This document shows positions 45,410 through 54,263 of a DNA stretch of 64,000 nucleotides, in pieces (positions within the stretch are counted from its first letter, which is position 1; each line of letters opens with the position of its first letter). Source of the stretch: CAZGAQ01 sp964523405 (GTDB lineage: Bacteria > Planctomycetota > Phycisphaerae > UBA1845 > Fen-1342). The stretch covers positions 124,001 through 188,000 of the forward strand of contig CAZGAQ010000005.1 in the NCBI GenBank assembly GCA_964523405.1, written 5' to 3'. The position numbers were made by a program, and so were the translations under genes. Below the pieces are notes generated by a model. It saw nothing but the letters and a program-made list of their open reading frames with translations, searched no databases and was not told the origin of the DNA.

Positions 45410-46840
45410 ATGCCGCGGCAGGAAAAGGAACTGGCGCAGTCCGGCGGGGTGGGCGCGACGATGAACGCGACGCGGGCGGGCTACCTGCCGGTTCCGTTGG
45501 AACATCTCCCGCCCGAAGCGTTGCACGGGCTGGACGTCTTCCTGCGCGCGACGCCGGAGCCGGGGGCGCGCGGTGCCGGCGTGTTCGTGCCCTATCGGGA
45601 TGCCCGACGGGAGTTCACCGGCGCGGACCGCGACAGCCTGATGGCGGGCGGAATTGAGCTCGTTTACGTGAATATGGTCGACCAGCGGCGTCTGCGCGAC
45701 CAACTGGAGGCAGCGATCGTCGGCGTGGCGAACGACCCGAAACTGGCGATCTCTGCCCGGGCGTCCATCCTGTACGAGACCGGCCTGGAACTCGTGAACG
45801 AACTGCTGGCGGACCGGGACCTGGCCCGTTTCTCGCACCGGCTGGAGGGGCTGGCGCGCGCGACGGCGACGATGGTGCTCAACGACCCGTCGGCGTTCTC
45901 ACACCTGCTGACGGCCTCGCATCACGACTTCTATACGGCGACGCATCTTGTCAACGTGGCGACCTTCCTGGTGCCGCTGGCGGCCGAGATGGGCTACCGT
46001 GCGCCGAGCGATCTGACCACCATCTGCCAGGCGGGTCTGCTGCACGACATCGGTAAGCTGTACGTGCCGGAGGGCGTGCTGAACAAGCGCGACGCCCTGG
46101 AGGACGAGGACTGGTGGCTGCTGCAGCGGCATCCGCAACTCGGCGCGGATCACCTCAAGTCGTATGAGGGCGTGGACCCGCTGCTGCCCCGGATCGCGCT
46201 CGAACACCACGAGCGTCTGGACGGGGGCGGCTACCCTGGGGGGCTCAAGGGTGATGAGCTCGATCCGATCACCCGCATGTGCTCGCTTGTCGATGCGTTC
46301 GACGCGATGACCGCGCTGCGACCGTTCAAGAAACGGACGTTCACGGTGGCCGAAGCGCTCGAGGTGCTGAAGCGCGAGACGCCGGCAAAGTTCGATCCAC
46401 GCGTGCTCGAGGCGTGGATCGGTCTACTCGAAAACCTGCCGGACGAGCGGCGCGGGCTGGTTGCGGTGCCGGCGGGCGGCGTTGCGGCGCAACCGAGTGA
46501 CCGCCGAGGGAGCCTGTGGCACACCTTCCACTGCCCGGCGCGGCTGCACGTGCTGGACCCGGAGACCGGGCGGCCGCAGGATTCGGGGGCTCTGCAGGTC
46601 ATGGCACACAGCATTTCGCAGACGGGGTTGGGGGTCTTGAGCCAGGTGCCCGTGCGGATCGACGACTGCGTGCACGTATACCTGATCGCGCGCGTCTGGA
46701 ATGATGACTACCTGCAGGCGCGCATCGTTCGCTGCCGCTATTACCGGGATGGCTGGTACGATATCGGCATGACGTTCACGGGACGCGGTGCCACGGCGGA
46801 ACTCGGTGCGGCGGCGGAATTACCGGCCGGCGCGGAATGA
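45410..46840 (+). CDS. HD-GYP phosphodiesterase with C-terminal PilZ-like domain
   Basis: A 476-residue cytoplasmic signalling protein, predicted to hydrolyse cyclic di-GMP. ATG 45410 has GGAG about nine bases upstream; an ATG at 45461 is possible. Residues 1-130 are an N-terminal domain of unknown role. The HD-GYP domain (about 140-345) has HHDFYTATHLVNVATFL, LLHDIGKLYVPEGVLNK, and HHERLDGGGYPGG, so the metal and GYP motifs are complete. The C-terminus (about 375-470) resembles PilZ, with SISQTGLGVLSQVPV corresponding to the (D/N)xSxxGxx motif. The leading Asp is His, and no RxxxR is visible, so cyclic di-GMP binding by this part is doubtful. Confidence 0.82.
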   Translation: MPRQEKELAQSGGVGATMNATRAGYLPVPLEHLPPEALHGLDVFLRATPEPGARGAGVFVPYRDARREFTGADRDSLMAGGIELVYVNMVDQRRLRDQLEAAIVGVANDPKLAISARASILYETGLELVNELLADRDLARFSHRLEGLARATATMVLNDPSAFSHLLTASHHDFYTATHLVNVATFLVPLAAEMGYRAPSDLTTICQAGLLHDIGKLYVPEGVLNKRDALEDEDWWLLQRHPQLGADHLKSYEGVDPLLPRIALEHHERLDGGGYPGGLKGDELDPITRMCSLVDAFDAMTALRPFKKRTFTVAEALEVLKRETPAKFDPRVLEAWIGLLENLPDERRGLVAVPAGGVAAQPSDRRGSLWHTFHCPARLHVLDPETGRPQDSGALQVMAHSISQTGLGVLSQVPVRIDDCVHVYLIARVWNDDYLQARIVRCRYYRDGWYDIGMTFTGRGATAELGAAAELPAGAE

Positions 46841-46987
46841 GGACCGGCGATGACCGGTATGTGCAGCCGGGGGGTCCCGGACGGCCAGGCCGATGAGACG
46901 GAGGGGGGCGGGGCCGCTTGCCTTGGCATATCGGGCGGTCCTATGATCCCGTGAATTGTGGGGTCAGTCTGGTGGTGCGCGCGAGGG

Positions 46988-47632
46988 ATGGACATGGCGT
47001 TTCGGCGGAGTTGGTTGGTCGCGGCCGTGCTGCTCGCCGCTGCACCGGCCGTCACGCGGGCGGCCCAGGAGTTTGGCTTCTATTTTGCCTTTGCGGCGTG
47101 TGGCTGAGGCACCGCAATGATGGGCACCTGGTCAGGTGCCGTGGACGCGTACGATTCGGCGGACGCCGTCATCCCGACGACGGGCAATGACGGTTATGTG
47201 GGGATCTGGCACGAGCAAGCCGCGCTGGGTTGGACCGGCCCGACAGGTTTCTACGGCTATGACATGCGCGCGCCGATGAATCCGGGCGAGCAGAAGACCT
47301 GGTCGCGGCTGTATCTGTGGGCCGATCCGAGCTACACCGGAGCGACGATGTCGCTGGCCGTGTCCGCCAACGTCTTCCAGATGCCGCCGGCCGGTTGGCA
47401 GTACACGCTGGAGCTGGTGGGCGTGCCGAAGGACATCTATTACCCGCCCGGTGCCCCGCATGCGTGGGCGGTGCCGCTCGACCGCGAGCTGCGGGTGCCA
47501 GTGCTGACCTACGCAACGACGAGTCCGCTCGACGCGTACGAGTTCCGCTTCACCGTGAACGCCGTGCCGGAGCCGGCGGGGCTGCTGCTGGTCGGGTTGG
47601 CCGCCGCCCGGGTGCGGGGGCGAAGGGGATAG
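46988..47632 (+). CDS. PEP-CTERM secreted protein gene interrupted by an in-frame TGA
   Basis: From the ATG at 46988 (or 46994) the frame encodes a signal peptide (MAFRRSWLVAAVLLAAAPAVTRA) and a few mature residues (QEFGFYFAFAACG), then TGA at 47105-47107. The same frame continues without another stop to 47632 as GTAMMGTWSGAVDAYD and onward. It ends in VPEPAGLLLVGLAAARVRGRRG, a PEP-CTERM sorting signal. The two halves clearly belong together. A Trp codon TGG changed to TGA is the simplest explanation. An alternative start at ATG 47117 would lack a signal peptide and make export impossible, although a C-terminal sorting signal is present. The gene is therefore a recent pseudogene, a sequencing error or a readthrough case. 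Confidence 0.7.
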
Positions 47633-47710
47633 GGATTTAGGGATTGAGGGATGAAGGGATTGCGAGGGGCGGCGGCCTGACGCCACGCCGGACGGGGGCC
47701 GCGCGCTGCG

Positions 47711-48886
47711 CTAGACCTCTTCGAACATCTTCAGGTAGCTATGGTAGCGGCGCGTGCTGATGACGCCGTCGTCCACGGCGGCGCGGACGGCGCAGCCATC
47801 CTCCTGGCGGTGCGTGCAGTCGCGGAACTGGCATTGCGGCACGAAGGGGACGAACTCGGCGAAAAAGGCCTCGAGCTCGCCGGGCTGGATGGACCACAAG
47901 TCGAAGGCCCGAATTCCCGGCGTGTCCACGACGTAGCCACCGCAGTCGAGCGGGAGCAGCTCAGCCAGCGTCGTCGTGTGCCGGCCCTTCTCGTTCTCAG
48001 CGCTAACGGCGCAGGTGGGCAGGTGCAGGTCCGGTTGCAGGGCGTTGAGGAGCGTGCTCTTGCCGACCCCGCTTTGCCCGGACAGCACGGTCATGTGACC
48101 CTGCAGCGCCGCCTGGAGCTTGTCGAGGTTCTGGCCCGTTACGGCACTGGTGCCGATGCACGTGTAGCCCAGATCGCGAAATTCCTGCACGACTTCGTAG
48201 ACGTCCAGGCCGCGCTGGTGCTCCTCGTCGTCCTCGGTCACGTCGTCCGGGGTCAGCAGATCGATCTTGTTGAAGCACAGGATCGGGCGGAGTTGGCCCT
48301 TCAAGGCGGCGACGATATAGCGATCCACCAAGTGTGGGCGGAGACGCGGCTGGGCGACGCTGACAACGGCCAGGAGCTGGTCGGCGTTCGCGACGATGAC
48401 CTGCTCGCGCTTGCGCTGCTCGCGACGGGACAGCGTGGAACGGCGCGGGGCGATGCGTTCGATGACGCCCCACGAGCGCCCGTCGGACGCCTTGGTCTGG
48501 TCGGAGAACCAGACCGCGTCGCCGACCGTGACCGGCGCGCGGCTGGCGATCAGACGCGTGCGCAGGATGCGCCGCACGGTACATTCCCAAATCTGCCCGT
48601 GCGCGTCGCGGACGTAGCAGATGAGGCCGTGGACCTTGCCGACCGTGCCCGGACGCCACAGCGACTCGTCGACCACGGGCTGATCGGCGGCGTCGACGAG
48701 GATCGTCCGCTTACGCGACAGCTCGCCCTTGGCCCGTACGGATTCCACGGCCTGGGCGTCGTCGAGCCGTTGCTCCTCGGCGTGATACTGGCGGGTCCAG
48801 TCGTCCGTGCGCCGGCGCGCCTGCCGGTTCTGCCGGAAGTCGACGCGAACTTTGCGGGCAGGACGCTTGCGGGCCATACGGCGCAT
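47711..48886 (-). CDS. rsgA: Ribosome small-subunit-dependent GTPase A
   Basis: A circularly permuted GTPase that helps late maturation of the 30S subunit. An N-terminal basic extension (about residues 1-50) precedes an OB-fold (VHGLICYVRDAHGQIWECTVRRILR). The G motifs occur in permuted order: NKIDLLTPDD (G4), then GQSGVGKSTLLNAL (G1) and DTPGIRAF (G3). A zinc-binding C-terminus follows (CQFRDCTHRQEDGCAVRAAV). ATGs at 48886 and 48877 are both plausible starts; an upstream in-frame extension to 48970 is Ala/Pro-rich and rejected. The 50-residue basic N-terminal extension is longer than in E. coli but common in planctomycetes. It neighbours an unrelated membrane protein gene on the same strand. 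Confidence 0.9.
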   Translation of the reverse strand: MRRMARKRPARKVRVDFRQNRQARRRTDDWTRQYHAEEQRLDDAQAVESVRAKGELSRKRTILVDAADQPVVDESLWRPGTVGKVHGLICYVRDAHGQIWECTVRRILRTRLIASRAPVTVGDAVWFSDQTKASDGRSWGVIERIAPRRSTLSRREQRKREQVIVANADQLLAVVSVAQPRLRPHLVDRYIVAALKGQLRPILCFNKIDLLTPDDVTEDDEEHQRGLDVYEVVQEFRDLGYTCIGTSAVTGQNLDKLQAALQGHMTVLSGQSGVGKSTLLNALQPDLHLPTCAVSAENEKGRHTTTLAELLPLDCGGYVVDTPGIRAFDLWSIQPGELEAFFAEFVPFVPQCQFRDCTHRQEDGCAVRAAVDDGVISTRRYHSYLKMFEEV

Positions 48887-48976
48887 TGTAGCAGGTCCCC
48901 CGCGCCGGCGCACGGTCGCGCCGGTGGGCCCCTCGTTTGCGGCCGCGGGTCGTGCCGCGGCGCATGGCACGCGGCG

Positions 48977-49840
48977 TCAGCGCTGCGCCTTGTCCTGATC
49001 CTCCGGCGTGGCCGCCTCGTTCTCAGCGGACGCCACGGACGCTTCGTCGTCGGCCCGCTGCTGCTGCGCGTCCGCCTGCTGCGCCTTATACGCGCGGACC
49101 TCGTTGCGGAAGCCTTTGGCCTGACAAATGGCCTCGACGATGTCGTCGAACAGCAGAACTTTTTGATCGTCCAACCGCAGGCGGCACTCGCGTTCGCCCT
49201 CGTGGTAGTACAGGTCAATCCAGCCTTTGGGGCTGTAGTCGCGCAGGGAGAGCATGTCCGCGTAGGGAATGCGCTTGCCGGCGTAGACCATGCCCTCGTC
49301 GTCGAGCACGACCCGCAGCGTCGCCGCACGCATGAGCTTCCAGACGAACCACAGGCCCGGCAACAGGGGCACGAGCGCCCAGTAGTACTGCTGCTTCACC
49401 TTGCTGCGGTCAAACCCGTTCGGCATCTGGCCCTTCCACAGCTTGATGATCGGGGCCTCCGCCACGCGATCCCCCTCGTACGCGAACTTGATTGAGCCGT
49501 ACCGCGTCAGATAGAACTCGCTCCGCGTGCGCGAGCCGGACTCCGGCGGCACGACCAGGGTCGCTTCGCCGAGCGCCTTGCGCACCTCGTCGCGCGTCCG
49601 CGGGTTCGCCGTCTTGAGGTGCGCGACGACGTCACTGATGGCACGATCCGCCAGGCTCTCGTACGACACCTGCTGTTTGAAGGGCTCCGCCGCCAATTGC
49701 GCCTCGGCCTCGGCCCGAATCGCCTTCGGATAGCCGACGGCGCCGTCGTAGACGAAATAGCCCGCAAAGCCCACGAAAATCAGCGCTCGGGCGAGATGCC
49801 AGTTGCGGTCGGTGCTGGCCGGTCCGCTCTCCAGTCGCAT
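48977..49840 (-). CDS. Membrane protein of unknown function
   Basis: A 287-residue protein with two predicted transmembrane segments (about residues 18-35 and 158-175). Between them lies a soluble region (about 36-155) containing regularly spaced charged helices. After the second helix is a PH-like or bPH2-like strand pattern (LRVVLDDEGMVYAGKRIPYADMLSLRDY, KGWIDLYYHEGERECRLRLDDQKV). The C-terminal 40 residues are Ala/Gln/Glu-rich and probably disordered. I do not recognise a named family. It is divergent from gpmI (271 bases between the start codons), and rsgA begins 90 bases downstream on the same strand. Confidence 0.6.
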   Translation of the reverse strand: MRLESGPASTDRNWHLARALIFVGFAGYFVYDGAVGYPKAIRAEAEAQLAAEPFKQQVSYESLADRAISDVVAHLKTANPRTRDEVRKALGEATLVVPPESGSRTRSEFYLTRYGSIKFAYEGDRVAEAPIIKLWKGQMPNGFDRSKVKQQYYWALVPLLPGLWFVWKLMRAATLRVVLDDEGMVYAGKRIPYADMLSLRDYSPKGWIDLYYHEGERECRLRLDDQKVLLFDDIVEAICQAKGFRNEVRAYKAQQADAQQQRADDEASVASAENEAATPEDQDKAQR

Positions 49841-50111
49841 ACGCGCCTGCCCTCTCTGCAGAAGGTCCGAAAACGCCGCGCTGCCGGCCGGAAATCCGCG
49901 CCAGGCTCGGCCGCACGCGCACTGCCAACATTATGCCAGAGCCGGCGCCCCCTGTCTGCGCGGCCGACGGCTGGATTTTGGTCGGGTCGCGGGTACGCTG
50001 TCCCGACCCCGGCGGAGGCAAGCGACCTCCTCCGGCATACAATTTGGGATTGGTAATCGTCCGAATTCGCTGTCGGCCGCGCGCGGTCCGCGCAGCACGC
50101 AGGAGTCCAGC

Positions 50112-51731
50112 ATGCCCCCAAAGGCCCTGAAGATTCGCCCGTGCATCGTTGTCATTCGCGACGGCTGGGGCGAAAACCCGAACCCGCAGTGGGATCACGC
50201 CAACGCCATCAAGCTGGCTAAGCCGCCCGTCGACGCGATGCTCCGCAAGGAGTGGCCGATCACCCTGGTCCAAACCAGCGGCTTCGACGTCGGGCTGCCC
50301 GAAGGCACGATGGGTAACAGCGAGGTGGGGCACCAGAACATTGGCGCCGGGCGGATCGTCGACCAGGATTCGGTCTTCATCACCAAGGAAATCCGCAACG
50401 GGGCATTCTTCAAGAACGCGGAACTCAATGCGGCCGTCACGCACGCCCTGCAGCACAAGAGCAAGCTGCATATCATGGGGCTGGCAAGCGACATCGGCGT
50501 ACACTCGCTCCTCGAGCACCTATATGCCGTGGTCGAACTGGCGGCCAAGAAGGGTCTGAAGGAGGTGTACGTACACTTCTTCGGCGACGGGCGCGACAGT
50601 CCGCCGACGAGCGGCCTCGGCTATGCCCAGCAGATCGACAGCCGCCTCAAGCAGATTGGCGTCGGCCGCATCGCGAGCGTGGTGGGGCGCTACTGGGCGA
50701 TGGACCGCGACAACCGCTGGGACCGCGTCGAGAAGGCCTACCGCATGCTCGTGATGGGCGAAGGCCGGCGGTCGCCGAACGCCGCCGAGGCCCTGCAGTA
50801 CTACTACGAACACCCGACCGAGCCGAACATGCAGGGCGACGAGTTCGTCCAGCCGACCGTGATCAGCGATGACGGGCAGAAGCCGATTGCGACGGTCGCG
50901 AGCGGCGACGCCGTGGTCTTCTTCAACTTCCGCGGCGATCGGCCGCGCGAGTTGACCAAGGCGTTCATGTTCGACACGTTCCCGTACCGCGAGACGGACA
51001 AGTCGGGCGCCGAACGCGAGATGGGCTTCAACCGCGGCCAGAAGCTCGATCTGTGCTACGTGACCCTGACGGCCTACGAGAAGAGCCTGCCGGTGCGTGT
51101 CGCGTACCCGAAGCCGCCGAAGATGGCCAACATCGCCGGTGAATATCTGTCGAAGTTGGGTCTGCGGCAATTCCGCTGCGCGGAGACTGAGAAGTACGCC
51201 CACGTGACGTTCTTCTTCAACGACTATCGCGAGGAACCGTTCCCAGGCGAGGAACGGCAACTCGTCGCGTCGCCGAAGGTCGCGACCTACGACCTGCAGC
51301 CGGAGATGTCCGCACCGCAGGTGACCGAGGCCATGCTGGCCCGCATTGCGACCGGGATCGACGATCTGATCGTGCTGAACTACGCGAACCCGGACATGGT
51401 CGGACACACCGGCTCGATCCCCGCGGCGGTGAAGGCGTGCCAGGTCGTCGACGAAGGCGTCGGCAAGGTCTTCAAGGCGATCATGGAACGCGGCGGCTGC
51501 GGGATCATCACGGCCGACCACGGTAATTTCGAGCAGATGATCGACCCGGAAACCGGCGGGCCGCACACAGCGCACACGGTGGGACCGGTCCCGCTCTACG
51601 TCTTCGGGCAGGCGTTCAAGGGGCACAAGCTGCGGGACGGCGGGCGCCTGGCCGATCTGATGCCGACGGCGCTGACGATGATGGGCCTGGACGTGCCGAC
51701 GGAGATGACCGGCAAGTCGCTGCTCATGTAG
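50112..51731 (+). CDS. gpmI: 2,3-bisphosphoglycerate-independent phosphoglycerate mutase
   Basis: A 539-residue glycolytic enzyme that interconverts 3- and 2-phosphoglycerate with a bound metal pair. AGGAG at 50101-50105 supports the ATG at 50112. It is of the alkaline-phosphatase superfamily: Asp17 (VVIRDGWGE) binds metal, and Ser70 in GTMGNSEVGHQNIG is the phosphorylated nucleophile. HFFGDGRDSPPTSG, the GRYWAMDRDNRWDRVEKAY stretch and NFRGDRPRELT are standard iPGM signatures. IITADHGNFEQM and TAHTVGPVPLY carry the C-terminal metal ligands. Length is close to other bacterial iPGMs (about 510-550). It is monocistronic by position. Confidence 0.96.
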   Translation: MPPKALKIRPCIVVIRDGWGENPNPQWDHANAIKLAKPPVDAMLRKEWPITLVQTSGFDVGLPEGTMGNSEVGHQNIGAGRIVDQDSVFITKEIRNGAFFKNAELNAAVTHALQHKSKLHIMGLASDIGVHSLLEHLYAVVELAAKKGLKEVYVHFFGDGRDSPPTSGLGYAQQIDSRLKQIGVGRIASVVGRYWAMDRDNRWDRVEKAYRMLVMGEGRRSPNAAEALQYYYEHPTEPNMQGDEFVQPTVISDDGQKPIATVASGDAVVFFNFRGDRPRELTKAFMFDTFPYRETDKSGAEREMGFNRGQKLDLCYVTLTAYEKSLPVRVAYPKPPKMANIAGEYLSKLGLRQFRCAETEKYAHVTFFFNDYREEPFPGEERQLVASPKVATYDLQPEMSAPQVTEAMLARIATGIDDLIVLNYANPDMVGHTGSIPAAVKACQVVDEGVGKVFKAIMERGGCGIITADHGNFEQMIDPETGGPHTAHTVGPVPLYVFGQAFKGHKLRDGGRLADLMPTALTMMGLDVPTEMTGKSLLM

Positions 51732-51761
51732 CACCAGCCCAAATGAACTAGCCATACGCCG

Positions 51762-51789
51762 ATGCCGTGGCCGCAACAGGCTGCGGCAT
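51762..51789 (+). terminator. Weak hairpin downstream of gpmI
   Basis: ATGCCG (51762-51767) pairs with CGGCAT (51784-51789), with further partial pairing in the loop, followed by TGTTCCTT. It is a tentative terminator 30 bases after the stop codon. Confidence 0.35.
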
Positions 51790-51918
51790 TGTTCCTTCGC
51801 AAATCACGGCGTGACGCTGCGCCCGCGTTCACAATTCTCTCGACGCCCGGCAGTTCGCATGGCACAATCCCCGCCGGTGTTTGTGGTCGATTCCCGTTGT
51901 GAAGCAAGGAGAGTACGC

Positions 51919-52644
51919 ATGTCGCGATTTCGCGGTCATCTGTTGGTAGCGCTGCTGCTGGCTGGCGGGTTTGCGTTGGCGGTGGCCGAGGAGAAGGAGG
52001 CGAAGCCGAAGGCGATGCATCCCGGCCTGGAGCGGATCAAGCAACTCGCGGGGGAGTGGATGGTCAAATCCTTCGGTGAGGAGTCGGTCGATGCGGCGGG
52101 CAGTCCGGGCGACAAGACGGAGAAGAAGGACGCCGCGCCGGAGAAGTCTGCGGACAAGGCGGACAAGAAGGGCGCTTCCGCTGACAAAGCTGACAAGAAG
52201 GACGCCGACGGGCACAAGGAGGCGGTCGACAAAGCCGGCAAAGCAGACGCCAAGGACGCCAAGGGCGAAGCGGACGGCGAGCATACCGAGCGGATCATCT
52301 ACAAGGTGATCGCGGCGGGCAGCGCCGTTGAGGAGTCCATGTTCCCCGGTACGCCGCACGAGATGGTCACGATGTACCACACCGACGGCCCCGACCTGCT
52401 GCTCACGCACTACTGTGCGGCCGGCAATCAGCCGCGGATGAAGGTCGAGAAGGGCGGGGAAGAAAACCAACTCGTCTTCAAGTTCGCCGGCGGCACGAAC
52501 CTGGATGCGGCCCAGGACGCGCATATGCACGATCTCACGATCACCTTCATCGATGCCGACCACATCCGCGAGGTCTGGACGTACTACAAGGACGGCAAGG
52601 CCGTCGCGAAGACGAAGATCGAGCTGGAGCGCAAGAAGGGTTAA
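51919..52644 (+). CDS. Secreted protein with a Lys/Asp-rich low-complexity insert
   Basis: A 241-residue protein starting at ATG 51919 behind AAGGAGAG, with a signal peptide ending near ALAVAEE. The mature part has two pieces: HPGLERIKQLAGEWMVKSFGE, and after residue 115 EHTERIIYKVIAAGSAVEESMFPGTPHEMVTMYHTDGPDLLLTHYC. The intact pattern (RLKQLAGEW...VIAGGSAVEETLFPGTPHEMVTMYH) resembles a conserved family of planctomycete and acidobacterial exported proteins of unknown role. Between the pieces, about residues 55-110 consist almost only of Lys, Asp, Ala and Glu (DKADKKGASADKADKKDADG). That insert looks like a recently expanded disordered linker. Confidence 0.7.
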   Translation: MSRFRGHLLVALLLAGGFALAVAEEKEAKPKAMHPGLERIKQLAGEWMVKSFGEESVDAAGSPGDKTEKKDAAPEKSADKADKKGASADKADKKDADGHKEAVDKAGKADAKDAKGEADGEHTERIIYKVIAAGSAVEESMFPGTPHEMVTMYHTDGPDLLLTHYCAAGNQPRMKVEKGGEENQLVFKFAGGTNLDAAQDAHMHDLTITFIDADHIREVWTYYKDGKAVAKTKIELERKKG

Positions 52645-52777
52645 CCGGGCGACGAACAGCGGCCGGGCGGCGGGGCGTGGCCGAAACGCGACGTACGGAG
52701 GCTGCGGTAGCGGAGGTGATTGCTCCGCTACGGGTGCGGGGGGAGAATGCGCGCTGTTCAGCAGGAGAGGCCAGCCC

Positions 52778-53437
52778 ATGCCCAAGTCGCTGCGCGTTCT
52801 CATTACCGCCGGTCCGACGCACGAGCCCATCGACGAGGTGCGTTACATTGCGAACCGCTCGAGTGGGCAGATGGGCGTGCAACTCGCGGAGGCCGCGCGC
52901 GACGCGGGTTGGAAGGTCACGCTCCTGCTCGGTCCGGTTGCGCTGCCGCCGCCGACGGGCGTCAAGGTACAACGGTTCACTTCGACGGCCGACCTGGCCC
53001 GGCTGCTGAACGAGCATTTTCCCGCGTGCGACGTGCTCATCATGGCCGCGGCCGTGGCGGACTATCGGCCGGTGCAGCGCCTACCCGGCAAGGTAGCGCG
53101 CGGCGTGAAGTTGTCGCTCGAACTGGAAGCGACGCCGGACCTGGTGGCGGCGTGTGCGGCCCAGCGCCGGCCCGGGCAGCGCATCATCGGCTTTGCGCTG
53201 GAAGAGCCGGCGGAGCTTGCCGCGCGGGCCCGCGAGAAACTTCGTCGCAAGGGTCTGGATGCGATCGTTGCGAACCCGCTGGAGACGATGGGGGCGTCCG
53301 ACATTGCCGCCACGATCTACACCGCCGCCGGCGAGGTTGTGCAACCACCGACCAAGCGCGGGCGCGCGGGGCAGACGAAGGCGGATTTCGCTCGCTGGCT
53401 CATCGAGTGGATCGGCGCCGCGCCTGCGGCTCGCTAG
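52778..53437 (+). CDS. coaB: Phosphopantothenate-cysteine ligase (CoaB domain, stand-alone)
   Basis: A 219-residue protein matching the CoaB half of bifunctional Dfp, which couples 4'-phosphopantothenate to cysteine in coenzyme A synthesis. CAGGAGAGG precedes the ATG at 52778; an upstream in-frame extension is rejected. The start TAGPTHEPIDEVRYIANRSSGQMG is the diagnostic nucleotide/substrate-binding motif. VLIMAAAVADYRP and the KLSLELEATPDLVAA region correspond to the AAVADYRP and K(I/L)KK sites, and IGFALEE matches the next conserved strand. DAIVANPL matches the (D/N).IVAN loop. The flavin decarboxylase CoaC domain is absent here, so it must be encoded elsewhere. Its stop lies 10 bases from the end of the convergent pgeF gene. 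Confidence 0.85.
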   Translation: MPKSLRVLITAGPTHEPIDEVRYIANRSSGQMGVQLAEAARDAGWKVTLLLGPVALPPPTGVKVQRFTSTADLARLLNEHFPACDVLIMAAAVADYRPVQRLPGKVARGVKLSLELEATPDLVAACAAQRRPGQRIIGFALEEPAELAARAREKLRRKGLDAIVANPLETMGASDIAATIYTAAGEVVQPPTKRGRAGQTKADFARWLIEWIGAAPAAR

Positions 53438-53447
53438 CTGAGGCGTC

Positions 53448-54206
53448 TCAAGCCGGCCGCAGTGCCGCGAGCAGGCCGAAGTGCCCGCAGCCGGCGCCTT
53501 CGCGGCGGAACGAATAGAACACATCGTTGTGGCACAGGGTGCAGAGGTTGGCGAGTTCGATGCGCTCGGGTGACAGGCCGGACTCGAGCAACTGGGCGCG
53601 GCTCGCCTCCCACAGGTTGAAGAACATCTGGCCGTTGCGACGTTCGAAGAGCCGGTCGCGTGCGGCCAGCGGGGCGGCCGCCTGGTAGACGTCCTCCTTG
53701 ACCTCGTAGCAGCAGGGACCAGCGCCGGGGCCGATGCCGGCACGCAGATCGGCGGGGTTGCAGCCAAAGCGCGTGCGCAGGAGGTCGATGAGGCGGGCGG
53801 TGGCGCCGGCGACGACACAGCGCCAACTGGCGTGGACCATGCCGACGACACGCCGCATCGGGTCGTACGCCAGCACCAGCGGGCAGTCTGCGGAGAAGGT
53901 CATGAGCGATACGCCGGGGCAGGCGGTGGCAGCGCCGTCGCAGCCGGGGAGTGGGCCGCCGGTGCCGGCGCGGTCGATGATGGCGAGGTTCGTCTCGTGG
54001 ACCTGGACGCAGAAGTGCAGCGCGTCCGGACTAAGGCCGAAATCGCGGGCGGCCGTCCGGCGGCGCTCGGCACGGACGACCTGCTGCTCGTCGGTGCGCG
54101 GCGAGACGTCGTTGGGTCGCGTGACATAGCCGTGGATCAGTCCGGCCTCGCGGCGCAGGTTCTCAAACTGGGCATAGCGGCGACCGGCCACGTACTCAAA
54201 GTGCAT
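53448..54206 (-). CDS. pgeF: Multicopper-polyphenol oxidase-like / laccase-domain protein (purine nucleoside phosphorylase type)
   Basis: A 252-residue cytoplasmic protein of the YfiH/PgeF/DUF152 family, whose members act as purine nucleoside phosphorylases/adenosine deaminases or muropeptide-editing enzymes. The zinc-site motifs are present: QVHETNL (His), MTFSADCPLVLAYDP (Cys) and VGMVHASWRCVVAGA (His). GIGPGAGPCCYEV and ANLCTLCHNDVFYSFRREG are the usual C-terminal signatures. The common HAGWRG is HASWRC here, a mild change at two positions. It is the last gene of the minus-strand cluster, 57 bases after the alcohol dehydrogenase gene. Confidence 0.88.
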   Translation of the reverse strand: MHFEYVAGRRYAQFENLRREAGLIHGYVTRPNDVSPRTDEQQVVRAERRRTAARDFGLSPDALHFCVQVHETNLAIIDRAGTGGPLPGCDGAATACPGVSLMTFSADCPLVLAYDPMRRVVGMVHASWRCVVAGATARLIDLLRTRFGCNPADLRAGIGPGAGPCCYEVKEDVYQAAAPLAARDRLFERRNGQMFFNLWEASRAQLLESGLSPERIELANLCTLCHNDVFYSFRREGAGCGHFGLLAALRPA

Positions 54207-54263
54207 GACAACTCCAGTGCGACGCGCAGGCGGGAAGGGCTCCGCGCCGCGCGGCGCGCACCG

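Noticed and set aside
47105..47107. Selenocysteine at the in-frame TGA of the PEP-CTERM gene
   Set aside because: There is no redox motif around it, no obvious stem-loop immediately downstream, and PEP-CTERM proteins are not known selenoproteins. A nonsense mutation or sequencing error is simpler.
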